From the NCBI GenBank assembly GCA_014281115.1, contig JACONQ010000010.1:1054001-1118000 (forward strand): 64,000 nucleotides of DNA. Direction: 5' to 3'. A program made the position numbers and the translations under genes. Numbering within the stretch: the stretch's first letter is position 1; every line of letters starts with the position of its first letter. The stretch comes from Laburnicola sp. R22_1 (lineage: Eukaryota; Ascomycota; Dothideomycetes; Pleosporales; Didymosphaeriaceae). Of this stretch, positions 1 through 10,286 are shown one piece after another. The notes under the pieces were generated by a model. That model was not told the origin of the DNA. It did no database searches and was given only the letters and a program-made list of their open reading frames with translations.

Positions 1-962
1 ACGATAGTAAGTGGTGTAGTTCGCTTTAGCCTCAGCTGATAGGGAGGATTATGGCGTTTCCTGGATTTTGGAATCGAACTGACGGGAGTACTAGATGTTT
101 GTCACAATATTAGCTGTATTATAGCATGTACTGTCATCAAGACATGTCTAGACAACCACGTTAGGCGTGGTCGACACAATCGGAGAATCGTGTGTGACAA
201 GACATTCATATGTATCCATACGTCGTGGAGCACATCCGAATATGAGAAGTAATGTAACCACCCTGGTACATGACATTTCTTCGACTACCGACGCTATTTC
301 CGTTCGACGTTTACATTAGGCAGTCCTTTTTGGGCATCTTGTGGCCTGCTTGTATAGAGCTGCCCAATGCCACGCAGTTTATATTGTACATCATTCAGCT
401 GACCGAATACAGCGCTGTTGATGGGTTGGACCTATGTACATGCACCGAATGTAAACGGAGTTAGAATTGGCCATCTCATTTCTAGTCAGTCAGAGTATAC
501 TCCGTCTTCAGCAGATTCGTACCAGCATGTTTCCCTTTGCCTTGAAAGAAAACGCTTCTGCCATGGGGACGATAGCCACTTGAACGCACATCCTGACCTC
601 CCACATTTGGACCAACGGCTGGTGATTTGGACCAATCGACGTTTTTCAGATACCAGCCTTCTCGTCTACTCGAAATTACTATCACTCTATGTTATATCCT
701 TGTTTTCTCCCCATCCACTGCCCTTTTACCCGCCGGCATTAGCACCACAACCGACATACATACGAGGAGTTACCATATTGCGTCGTCAGGGGTGCATGCA
801 TATTGCCAGCTCTTGGATGGCGATGCCGAGTGTATAGTATAGAATGGTGAGGGAGAAGTGTGCTCCACGGGGTATATAAAGTGCCGCTCTTTTCCTTGAA
901 TGAGGGCGTAGCCTGGGACTTACAAGAGACCGAGTCCAGTTGAAGAAGTCGCCGACGTAAAC
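1..962. other. intergenic, upstream of the AA9 gene
   Basis: No coding region is supported here. Short open frames on both strands have no recognisable domains, no signal peptide and no splice-consistent extensions. The last 90 bases hold the probable core promoter of the AA9 gene. Confidence 0.5.
873..880 (+). promoter_or_regulatory. probable TATA box of the AA9 gene
   Basis: The sequence TATATAAA lies about 85 bases before the AA9 start codon in an otherwise GC-balanced stretch. Position and match to the TATA consensus support a core promoter element, but there is no transcription start evidence. Confidence 0.5.
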
Positions 963-1845
963 ATGAAGTTCCTCGCAGGCATCCTCCTCGCTGCCACAGC
1001 ATCGGCGCATTATACGTTCCCGGCTCTTGTCGCTGGCGGCTCTGCGACTAGCCCGTGGCAATACGTCCGCAAGACGACGAACTACCAGAGCAATGGACCC
1101 GTGACAGATGTACGCCCCCTTTCCTCTCCCTACCCTTCTCTTTCCTCCTTTTACTAACAAGCAAAGGTCACGTCGAACCAAATCCGATGCTACGAGCTCT
1201 CGCCCGGCACGGGCGCCCAAGGCACCTACCAAGTCGCCGCCGGCTCCAATATCGGCTTCACGGCGCGAAGCTCGATCAGCCATCCGGGGACGCTGCAGTT
1301 TTACATGGCCAAGGTGCCTAGTGGGAAGAGTGCGAGGAATTGGGATGGGAGTGGGAATGTGTGGTTTAAGATATTTGAGCAGGGGCCGACGATTTCGGGT
1401 AGGGCGTTGAGTTGGCCGAGTCAAGGCATGTCGAGTTGTTTTCTTTTGCGTTGTCGATCGATGCTCCAGTCATGCAGAGGAAGAACAGCGAGCGTGTGCT
1501 CGAACAAGCTCCACCTTAGCACGCACTTCAGCCAACCAAACCTAACCTTATGTCCCACCAGGTAAAACGCAAGTCACAGTCCCCATCCCCAAGAGCCTCC
1601 CCTCAGGCGAATACCTCTTCCGCGTCGAGCACATCGCCCTGCATTCCGCGGGCTCCGTAGGCGGCGCACAGTTTTACATCTCCTGCGCGCAGATCAAGGT
1701 CACGGGTGGGGGGAACGGGTCGCCGGGTCCGCTGGTGTCATTCCCTGGTGCGTACAAGGCTACGGATCCGGGGATCATGCTGAATATTTATTATCCCGTG
1801 CCGACGTCTTATACGCCGCCTGGGCCGAGGCCGTGGACGGGGTAG
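963..1845 (+). CDS. AA9 lytic polysaccharide monooxygenase, secreted
   Basis: Copper-dependent oxidative cleavage of cellulose or related glucans outside the cell is the known role of AA9 enzymes. Exons 963-1109, 1167-1425 and 1562-1845 give 229 aa. The signal peptide (residues 1-15, ending in ATASA) is followed directly by His16, which becomes the N-terminal His of the copper histidine brace. The second brace His lies in [14 protein letters not shown] and the axial Tyr in GGAQFYISC, all as in the family. There is no CBM1 tail, and the protein ends shortly after a Pro-rich YTPPGPRP segment. Intron 1 (1110-1166) is GT-AG with a CTAAC branch site. Intron 2 (1426-1561) fits only as a GC-AG intron (AAG|GCATGT), joining SQ to GKTQVTVP as expected for AA9. 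Confident family call; substrate unknown. Confidence 0.95.
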
Positions 1846-2260
1846 ATGAGGTGGGGGTGTGGTTTAGGGACTTGCATATTGAGGACTTTTAGGTGATTTG
1901 TGTGTCGGAATGAGCGACGTTCATCGAATTATGACTACGTGTGAAGTGAGTGTACTGGAGTTGGATATGTCTTGGTGCCATCTCCATACAACTAGTAAAC
2001 AGGATCCCCTTACCTTGTGCCTTCTTCTACTACAAAAACCTTCCATGCTTCTGAGTTTATATGAGCACCTTCATTAGCACTTTTATCTTGGTAAACTCCA
2101 TTTTAACAAATTCATTTTAACAAACTTCATCGCCAAAAGCTCCAGCCTGTCACAAGTGAGGCGTAGCGCCAGCATCGTAGCCGCTCAAGCCGTCCAAACC
2201 TCTCAACCAATAACATTGCGTAGCTCACTCCTACCTGTGATCCGCTCTAGCATCGAAACA
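1846..2260. other. intergenic, 3' of AA9 gene
   Basis: Contains the probable 3' UTR of the AA9 gene, then unremarkable AT-richer sequence up to the foldback element. No gene is supported. Confidence 0.4.
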
Positions 2261-2677
2261 GCAGGTGTTTGCGGGCATGCCTCTAAGTAATTATGGGTAT
2301 GCTTGCAAGGCGATTGTAGGGGGATTACTTTATAGGATCTATTAGCAGCCGCGCTATTAAAATAGTATGCTTATCTAAGTTAGATGCTAACTTTACTGTA
2401 TAATACTATACTAGTACGCTGTACCCCCAAAAATACGCGCTCGTGGGCGTACTACCCTACTCCAACGCCTCCGCAGGAGCCACCTTAGTAAACAATACAC
2501 AATTTTTAGGGTACAGCGTACAGTATCGTACAGCAAAGTTAGTATCTAATTTAGGCAGCTAAGTATACTATTTTAAATTTTTAATAGCGCAGCTGCTATA
2601 TAGATTCTGTAAACCTTTTTGCAATCGCCTTGCAAGCATACCCGCGATTACTTAGAGGTATACCCACAAACACCTGC
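2261..2677. mobile_element. foldback MITE-like element with very long inverted repeats
   Basis: The first bases GCAGGTGTTTGCGGGCATGC reappear, inverted, at 2658-2677 with few changes. The match continues almost to the centre: the GCAAGGCGATTG, AGCGCGGCTGC-like and TTAGATACTAAC-like blocks all have inverted partners. Each arm is about 150-190 bases and the loop (roughly 2430-2500) is unpaired. There is no coding capacity. This is the architecture of a non-autonomous miniature inverted-repeat element. Many arm differences are G/A or C/T, compatible with RIP or simple decay. CGAAAC occurs just outside both ends (2254-2259, 2682-2687) but at unequal distance, so a target duplication is only possible. 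It is unrelated in end sequence to the two transposons in this window. Confidence 0.8.
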
Positions 2678-3038
2678 CTACCGAAACTCTAAAATACGCG
2701 GTTATAATAAGGCTGTCCAGTAGTAATTGAGAAGTTGCTTCCCCGAGGTGCGATCGCGGGTTGCGTGCCGCGTGGATTCGGGTAGCGGAATGGCATTCAT
2801 CGCGCTTACCGGTTTGGGATACTTGGAATGGTTGTGAGTGCTGTTAGATATGTGGGCGGGATCTTTACTTATTTTAGGAGTGGGAGCTGTGAACGATAAC
2901 ATCGCGCTGATACAACCAGCGACCGAGTCACTCTTTTGTATTCTTTGTTCAATCAATTTACATTTGTTCACTCTTTTTTCATCACTCGTTCACCAAATCC
3001 ACACACTCTTTTGATATTTTTCTTCGCCCGCTCCAGAA
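2678..3038. other. intergenic, promoter side of the lipase gene
   Basis: Sequence between the foldback element and the lipase start. The last 100 bases are rich in CACTC/TTCA pyrimidine tracts typical of fungal 5' leaders. No gene is supported. Confidence 0.4.
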
Positions 3039-4062
3039 ATGGTTTCCTGGATATGGGTTGTTTTAATCACGATGTTCTACGTTGAGATCATCACGGCTGC
3101 TCCAGCTGCAGCAAAGATCAATCGTGAGCTACACGAACGTCGGCGGATCTGTTATCAGAATACTAACATGTACGCAGCTGTTAATGATGAAATGCTTGCT
3201 ACCTTCAACTTGATGGCCCAGTACGGTGCTGCTTCCTATTGCAAGTCTAATTACAACTCTCCTGGCGATCAAATCAAGTGCAAGTCCGGCATCTGTCCTC
3301 TCGTTGAAGCAGCCAACGCTACGAGCACCATCGAATACAGCAGGTAAGGCCCTATACACATAACACCCCATTATCTTACTCTGCTTTCAATACACATATA
3401 CTCTATCATATACTCACAACCACAACAGCAAACTCTCCACAGGTGTAACAGGCTACGTCGCTCTCGACCCCAAAAACAAACTCATCGTAATCGCCTACCG
3501 CGGCAGCGCCTCCATCGAAAACTGGATCAACAATTTCGACTTCAAAGCCGTAGACACAAGTCTCTGCTCCGGCTGTACAGCCCACCGCGGCTTCTGGCAA
3601 TCCTGGCAGCAGTCCCGACCCGACGTCCTAACCGCTACAAAAAAGCTCGCCTCCGCGAATCCAACCTACCAAATCGTTACCACAGGCCACTCTCTAGGCG
3701 GCGCAATCGCAACCCTCGCTGCCGCGGACTTGCGCAACAATGGGTACCCCGTCGCTCTGTACTCGTTTGGCGCCCCGCGAGTGTCCAGCAGCAAGCTGGC
3801 TAATTACATCACAGGGCAGGCTGGGGGGAACTTTCGCGTTACCAACTGGAATGATCCGGTGCCGAATATTCCGCCTATTTTTATGAAATTTGCCCATGTT
3901 AGTCCTGAATATTATATTAATAAACCTAACAAGCAGCATGTTGGAGCGGGGGATTTTAGGATCTTCGAAGGGAGCATGAATTTGAGGGGGAATGCGAAGT
4001 GGTTGTTGACGGATATTGCGTCTCATTTGTTTTATTTTAATGCGGTTTCGAAGTGCGGGTAG
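3039..4062 (+). CDS. secreted class 3 (fungal) triacylglycerol lipase / feruloyl-esterase-like
   Basis: An alpha/beta-hydrolase of the Lipase_3 family, expected to hydrolyse ester bonds of acylglycerols or related esters outside the cell. Exons 3039-3123, 3178-3343 and 3429-4062 give 294 aa. Residues 1 to about 21 form a signal peptide. The catalytic Ser172 is in GHSLGG, Asp226 in WNDPVPNIPP and His283 in ASHLFYF. A CSGCTAHRGFW segment and a C-terminal Cys match the family's disulfide pattern. Intron 1 is 54 nt, a multiple of three with no stop, so the gene also reads through unspliced; GTGAGC, TACTAAC and CAG support splicing, and removing it gives the usual family N-terminus. A decayed transposon begins 16 bp after the stop and probably interrupts the original 3' UTR. 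Confidence 0.92.
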
Positions 4063-4078
4063 GGAGGGGGGAAACTTA

Positions 4079-4130
4079 ACGTGTCTGTGCGCGTGCCGAG
4101 CCACTTCGCGTGACGAGCCACCCAACACCA
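4079..4130. repeat. left terminal inverted repeat of decayed transposon
   Basis: Starts ACGTGTCTGTGCGCGTG. It contains two direct copies of a 15-bp word (CGCGTG-CCGAGCCAC type) beginning at repeat positions 12 and 29, that is 17 bp apart. The second copy here has one A for C change. Confidence 0.9.
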
Positions 4131-4231
4131 TAACAGCTTATGCAAAAATGAAGCTATAGAGCCACCCACAATTAATATTATTACAGGATTTTCTAGAGGG
4201 GCACTAAATAGATCCTTGCGATTAATTTGCA

Positions 4232-6090
4232 CTATTTATATCTGTCTGGAAGCTTGACGTTGCGGCCGCGACGTGTAGAGACGGTTGGGGCAGCAGATGC
4301 GCCCTCTGAGGACTCCTTAACATCTGAAGCATCAACAACACGTTTCTGACGTTTTCTGCTCTGTAGAGATGGCTGAGAGGCCTTCCTCTTACCCTTTTTA
4401 GATGACTGTAGAGCTTTTTTGCGTCGCGGGCAGACTTCTGGGCAGCGCGCTGAGCTGCCTTTTTAGCTCTCTCCTTCTCTCTTGCCTCCTTCGCTGCCTC
4501 TCGCGCAGCACGCTTTTCCTGCTGGATTTTCTCCTTGTATAGTCTAGCTGCCTTCTTTAGCTCTGCTGTCTCTGCTTTTTGAAGCTGCTGCTCCTTATCC
4601 TCCTGCTCCTTGATAGATTGACGGACACGTGCCTCTCTCACCTTCCTAGGTGACCAGAACACTGACCCACTGTGATACTCCTTGCGCTGTTGGAGATCTA
4701 GAGCTTTGCCCTTCTTCTTACGCTTCTGCTTTGTAGACAGTGCCTCCCTAAGCCCATTAATATTATAGTAGAGTAGCTCATTTTGAACAGATAGATGGTG
4801 GAGCGATTGACGAAGCTTCTGCGTATCCTTACTACTCTGATCCTTAACTGCAGAGCGTACGAGCCTATCCACCTTTCTCCAATCATGATCGCTCAGTAGG
4901 GATGAGGAGCTTTCTCTTGATTCTTGAGATCTAGTGAATCTATTGAGGATTGGATTAGGATCAGGTGGTAATATGCCTGTTGCTCTAAAAGAGCTAAGGA
5001 TTGTTAATTCCTTAAAGGAGGCCTGCCATACCTTCCAGAATAGTGGGAACAAATTGCCCTTCTTAATAGAAACTAGGCCTTGGCCTGCGTTAAGGTATTT
5101 CGAGAGCTTAGCTGAGTAGGCAGTTAATAGAGGCTTGAACATTGCAACATCAAATAGTTAAAGCGTATAAGTTGAATAAGGAGGCAGGATAGCAAGCAGG
5201 ATCCTATGCTTATCACAGTAGTCGATGTAATCCATCGTAATATGGGATCCATAGCCGTCTAGGATTAGGAGCTAATATGCTCGTCGAGTCTTCTCTTTTG
5301 TACAGCGATCGAATACCTGTTCAAGCCAGGCAAGACCAATATCATTGTTCGTCCAGCCAGAGGGTAATAAGGTGATAAAGACTTCATATTCTCCTGCCTT
5401 AATGTCTTCTACCCAGGCTAATTGGATGCCTTTGTTGGCAGCCTCATAGATCAGGCTAGGAGGCAGAGCAGATCCATCGGCGCATATACATGCTAGGAGC
5501 GTGATCCACGCGCGGTTTCCATCCTGAAGTGATGCCCTAACCTCCTTCTTCTCCCACATTCGTCGGCTAAATATTCTCTTTGATCTGCCAACAACACCAA
5601 TCATAAAGCCTTTCTCATCCATATTATAGGTATAACAAGGATCTATTTAATATTGATTGATCTTGTCATGTAGGAGCTGAAAGTAGAGGCGATATTTATC
5701 CCCTAAATCAGCTTTGTGGCGATTGCTGTCCATGCCAACTGTCCATTGCGAGATAAGATGAATGCTGTGTCGGTTGATAAAGCGGGTAACCCAGCTCTCG
5801 CTGACTGCCTCCTTGGCTACTATAGAGGCGAAATTTCGTACCATCTCCCTAGTAGGTGGTATATGTCTCTCTGTGAGTCCTTTAATATATTTTACAAGCT
5901 CCTGCTCTTGCTGTGGGTTGAGTTTCTGCTGGTTGATGTTCTTGGCTTCATTTGGTGCCTGAACGCGCTTGTGTCTTCGGGATAACGTAGTTCGATCTAC
6001 ACCGTAGGTGGCAGCAATATTTCTGTACGAAAATGATTCCCCTGGATTTAAAGATTCAATAGCTGCAATCGCATCCTCGATTGCCCCCAT
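4232..6090 (-). pseudogene. pogo-type DDE transposase, inactivated
   Basis: Start ATG at 6088-6090 matches the start of the better-preserved copy at 24539. Recognisable in order are a Psq/CENP-B-type helix-turn-helix (IAATYGVDRTTLSRRHKRVQ), a Tc5-type CENP-B DNA-binding domain, then the DDE core with MDEKGFMIG and LILDGYGSH. In-frame stops follow INQY (near 5645), RRAY (near 5273) and YSTYTL (near 5155). At the last, a probable CAA has become TAA and a neighbouring CCA CTA, both C-to-T at CpA as in repeat-induced point mutation. Near 4430 a run of six A has an apparent one-base slip; the other frame recovers the C-terminal TRRGRNVKLPDRYK, which corresponds to the tail of the second copy. Clearly a relic. 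Confidence 0.92.
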
Positions 6091-6137
6091 ATTGGTGGAG
6101 TTATGACGCGTCAAATTCAGGCGATTATTTAGCGTTT

Positions 6138-6189
6138 TGGTGTTGGGTGGCTCGGCACGCGAAGTGGCTCGGCACGCGCACAGACACGT
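6138..6189. repeat. right terminal inverted repeat of decayed transposon
   Basis: Inverted counterpart of 4079-4130, ending in CAGACACGT before the TA duplication. Both internal copies of the 15-bp direct repeat are perfect here. Confidence 0.9.
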
Positions 6190-6364
6190 TAGTACCTGTA
6201 CGATAGGTGATGTAGATATATTTGTAGTGGCATCGGTGGAGCGTAATATAAACGCTGCTCGAAATGAATATTTAATATGTAATCTTCGAATAGAACTCTT
6301 CAGATCCGACAACACTTTATATGGGATCTTGGGGTAGTGATCTATGGTAGACCGTAGCTATTCC

Positions 6365-7656
6365 TCATCCCTCTTCGCCAATATTCTCATCCATCTCCAG
6401 CTCCGCACAGCTATGTTCTTTCCACAAGTGATCCACCAGTTCTCTCGTCCCTGCACACACCGTATCTACATCCTTACACTGGCTGCACAAGATACACGCA
6501 TACCCTCCTCCCTGGCGATGACACTTGACGAAGAACCTTGTCCCAACCAAAAACGTTCTCTCAAAACCCTCGCGTTGTTCATTCTCCTTGATAATCTCCC
6601 ATGCCTTGGTCACCCGTGTTGAGATGTGAGCGTCACAATGTGGACAGCACCCATCGCCACTGGGTTTGAAGTTGTCGCAGAGGGGTCGTGAGCAGTCCTG
6701 TTGGAGGTCGCGCGCATACATGCAGTACAAGTGTGGTGAAGCAAGTCTAGGCTTAGTCTTCCCATCGCTGCTAGAACCTGGGGGAAGGGAATGGTGCTCT
6801 CCATTCTCGACGAGACCAGTCCTACGCTTTCGCAACGTGAGTTCATGCAATTTGTGTGTAGGTTGTGAATCTGGAAATGCTCTCGGTGGCAGGTAAAGCG
6901 TATCTCTTGATTCGGGTGCAGGAAGCATGCGTTGATACTGCATTGCGAGCGCATCGATGGAAGCTGAACGCGCGACGCGTGTTGTTCGGACCAGCTCTTT
7001 GATATGATAAGACGGCGAATGGCGCGCAAAGTCAGGGTTCAGTATGATGTCTTCGTAGATGTACAGTAGCCTTTGTTGTATGGTGATGACTTGCAGCTGA
7101 AGTTGGTTGCGGGTTGTTACTGCGGTTTATCGTCAGTATACGCATGAGCCTGTCGTGAGTGCTGCGGCTAGAACGTACAGTCCCCTACGGCATACCTTTC
7201 ACCTATACAGTGGTATCCACGTTCGAATTCGGCACGCACGAGCTCAGACGAATGTTCTATCGACTCTTTGCCGCTATCGCAAGACTCGTCTCGTGCTCGC
7301 CTACTCCGGCTTCTGCTTCGCCATCGGGGATGGTCGCGGTCATGGTGATCCTTGGAGCGCGCTTCTGGTTCACTGTTGCGTTCGTGTTCGGACGAATGTT
7401 CTATGATCTCTTGCTTGACGTCTTCCTTTAAGCCCTTTTTCGTCTTCTTCGTCTTTTTCTTCAACTTGCGATACAACTCGCCGGCCGAGCCGAAAGATTT
7501 GGCCAAGGTAGAAATGAGCGAGACGACGACTACGATGTCTTGTAGTACGTCTTTGGTCTGCGCAGAGATATTAGCATGTGAAAAGTGTTAGGTTGTCTGC
7601 CTGTAGCTACGTAGACGTACATCACCGATTTCTTTCTTCATGAATATTTCTGGCAT
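6365..7656 (-). CDS. conserved fungal protein of unknown function with Cys/His-rich C-terminus
   Basis: Three exons are inferred: 7621-7656, 7179-7557 and 6365-7119, giving 389 aa. The short first exon (MPEIFMKKEIGD) joins in phase 0 at GTACGT to a helical N-terminal region (VLQDIVVVVSLISTLAKSF, then GSAGELYRKLKKKTKK). A charged Arg/Ser-rich linker follows. The second intron is placed at GTACGT (7178) because it rejoins AVGD to LTTRNQLQLQVITIQQ; a donor at GTGAAA a little earlier also keeps frame. The C-terminal part has CPHCDAH and YACILCSQC with a distal HLWKEH, a possible zinc-binding module. I know similar uncharacterised proteins from Pezizomycotina but no function. Confidence 0.7.
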
Positions 7657-8412
7657 GCTGACAACAATAATCACGTTCGGCGTTGATTACGCTGTCGAGA
7701 GGAAATCTTTGGTTCAAATATTTTAGAAGCGCAGAAGTGCGTTTTGGCACAGCCGTCTTGATGTTGGCCAGTTGAACAGGCAGCTGCTGACCGATCTCGT
7801 CTCATGCATGGTGTTGCTGCACGAGGCCTTGTTCCACGGTTACTGAGCTGGACCACCACCACATGATTGGATGGATTTCATCCATGTTTGTCGCCTTGTA
7901 TTGAGGCCGGTTTTCCATTCGTAGTGCTCATGCAGACGATAAATGAGGTTGTGGCTGGGGGCTGTTGATACGGCCAACAGCCTCGAAGGGCCCGAAGGGA
8001 AGTCGTAGGCCTTCCTGCTTGCCATCACCGGTCTATTTGCTGAAAATGATGTCGGTTGATATCTCCCATACACTATCATCGTTGGTTCGCATGCTGTTGC
8101 AGATGATCGTTTTGGCACCTTACTGGTTATAGACTAGATCCTTGCCGAGGTACTGGCAGCAAAGGCTTCACGTCGCACGATGATCATTCATCTGTGATTG
8201 CTTCTCTCAACATGAGCTCTACATTAACATCTGACGCTCCATTTCCCGGCGCGTGAAGCGTCTATTGAAATGGGACTAAAATCTGGCTTTATCTCGCGTC
8301 TCTCCACGTTCGTGACCACGGAGCATGAGCATGAGAAGAGGGTCTCATGACGTAGTAGACTTCAACAAGCCTGACCTACTTCTTATCCGCGCGTCTGATA
8401 CTGAGCATATTG
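7657..8412. other. intergenic
   Basis: No gene is supported. A minus-strand frame of about 90 codons at 7840-8118 lacks any domain, hydrophobic leader or splice context. Confidence 0.4.
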
Positions 8413-8891
8413 ATGTCCATAGCAGTCACGCAGCCCCGACCGAGTCACTCCGCAGTCAGCAGTTTCATCGTCAGCATTCTCCCGCCGAAAACGAACGACG
8501 CCCAACTCCTTTACCACGTTCCTCGCCATCCTAAATACAACCCCGACTTCTCTCTAGTGGACCAGATTGTATTGAGCGTGCATCGGTCATGGACCCCCAG
8601 CAAGAGGGGCGACCGCACGAGGTGAATCGCGTCTTAGATTTGGCAGAGCAGCGCGGCTGGATTTCCTCCAAACAAGAGGATGGCCGGCGTGTGCTGTATC
8701 TTACGGGACAGCCTCGCGAGAGCGGTATGGCTGCTGCAAAGGAGCATGGGGTACAAGTTGCTTGTGTAGGTCATCGAGCTGCTGAGGATTGGGGCATCCG
8801 TTACTTGTCCCTACGTCTCAGGGCTGCATTTCCTGGAATCGATGTAGAGGAGGTTTATGAAGAAGAGATGGACATGAAGACTCAACAGTAG
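8413..8891 (+). pseudogene. NIF3-like protein gene with internal deletion and frame change
   Basis: Two coding pieces in different frames abut at about 8600-8620. The first (from ATG 8413) encodes VSSFIVSILPPKTNDAQLL then YHVPRHPKYNPDF and HRSWTPSKRG. The second encodes HEVNRVLDLAEQRGW, RVLYLTGQPRE and VACVGHRAAEDWGIRYLS, ending VYEEE. Both pieces resemble the two ends of a small fungal NIF3/DUF34-type protein, where VLYLTG and GHRAAE carry the metal-binding His and Glu. In the proteins I recall, roughly 80-100 residues separate these blocks; here they are missing and the frame is broken, with no splice signals at the joint. The family assignment and the missing segment rest on memory, not a search. 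Confidence 0.6.
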
Positions 8892-10286
8892 CTTCTATTT
8901 GCTGTATATGCGAGGTTCATGCGCCCGTCAGGGTTCTGTGCGCCTTCCTACGAGTGCTGCGACTTCTGTTCATGTCGCGACTGTCTGCTTTCCTCCATCC
9001 TCGGTCCACTGATTGTGACCTGTTAGTGTCTAGAGTTGCAGCTAACTTTGGACCAACTGCTGCATGGTGATCGCGTGGCATAACACCAGGCACATACCTA
9101 GGTGGGGTCATCCACGAGCGACGACCATGAGCCCACGGAAAAGGACTTGTGGTGGATACCATTGCGACTGCGAGGCCAAGAGGAAGAGCACCTGTCCGCG
9201 TTTCGCGTCGTTGCAAGAGGATGCGTGGTAAACAGCCCAAAACAAAGTCGTCCCATGGTCCATCGGACAACATGACTCGGCTGATGGTCACGTTGGTACA
9301 TGGAAATTTGTTGGATATTTTGAGCATACAACTGCATCTAAGCCTCCAGCAACCTCCGAGCGCATATCCACGTTTGTAAGCTGGAAGCGGGCAAAAAGTT
9401 TTCGTGAAACAAGCGGTTATCCGTACCGTGCGAAAAATGTACATGCGGCGTTCAGAAAATAGCACCCAAAGATGCGCAGCGAATAAGGAACGATGTGTCG
9501 GCAATCGCGAAGTCGCTTATCACTCTGCGCATTCGGAGCTCATGTTCAAGCCTCGCGCTCGCTAAAGTTTCGTTATCGAGCGTCTATTCGGTTCGTCCTC
9601 GAGATGATGAATTTTAAACGTTACGAGTGAAGATGCACACTCTCGCTAGGGTCACTGTGTCATGCCCAAGGGGCTCGTGTTCGCCACAGCATCAAGAACA
9701 CCACTTGACCGTCTCTGGATGACGATCACAATGAAATAAACATCTACAATGTCCTTAGCACCGCCCCCTTCCACCAATCCTCGCGCGCATCTCCCAAACA
9801 AACCTGTCCGCACGTTCGCCCCTCCCACCCAATCGTTCCCTCACTCATCCCTGTTCCCGCTGCCTCTAACACATCCCGGCAAGGTGTCAGGAACCCCACC
9901 CAATGCACAGCGCACGCCGTCGTCCCTCCCGACCTCGCATAGTCGACCTGCCGCTTTCAGGCACGCGACTGGGAGGCGTGAGTATCTGCAGCAATTACTC
10001 TATTGGCGCCACGACGGGTTTTGGCAGGTCGGAGATGGTCTTGGGGGCGTATGAACAAGGCCAATGGCCGAATCAGTGGCGGATGTTTGGGCATGAGGGA
10101 GGCGGAGGGCGTAATAAGAATGGTGATGGTGGAAGGCCGGGGGTTCCTTTTAGCCTGGCAGCAAGTATAAGAGTGCTGGGTGAGCGCTTGGGAATGTTTT
10201 CTGTAGATCTATCCACGGGTCGCGCTTTGGCTTCGTTTCTTCACTCCTTTTATCCTTAACTTCGCAGCCAATCTGTCTGTATAACT
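8892..10286. other. intergenic
   Basis: About 1.4 kb without a supported gene. A 195-codon minus-strand frame at 8917-9504 has only a TTG start, no domain and Arg/Thr-biased composition. Plus-strand frames at 9749-10259 change composition abruptly and have no family features. The last 100 bases are probably the promoter of the next gene. Confidence 0.4.

Larger units (their letters stand above)
4079..6189 (-). mobile_element. pogo/Fot1-type DNA transposon, decayed copy, 2111 bp
   Basis: Inverted terminal repeats of 52 bp with one mismatch (4079-4130 and 6138-6189) are flanked by TA on both sides (4077-4078, 6190-6191), the target duplication of the Tc1-mariner-pogo superfamily. The interior is almost wholly filled by one minus-strand transposase with several stops and a frameshift, so the copy cannot make its own transposase. 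The ends still look intact, so it could in principle be moved by a related active enzyme. Confidence 0.92.

Noticed and set aside
50..90. tRNA B-box-like GTTCGATTCC on the minus strand
   Set aside because: No matching A box, stems or CCA-side pairing upstream on that strand.
8917..9504. Minus-strand frame of 195 codons
   Set aside because: Only a TTG start, no domain, no leader and no splice extension.
9749..10259. Two overlapping plus-strand frames before the Vps62-like gene
   Set aside because: No domain, and no splice pair joins them to the secreted protein, whose own ATG is followed by a clear signal peptide.
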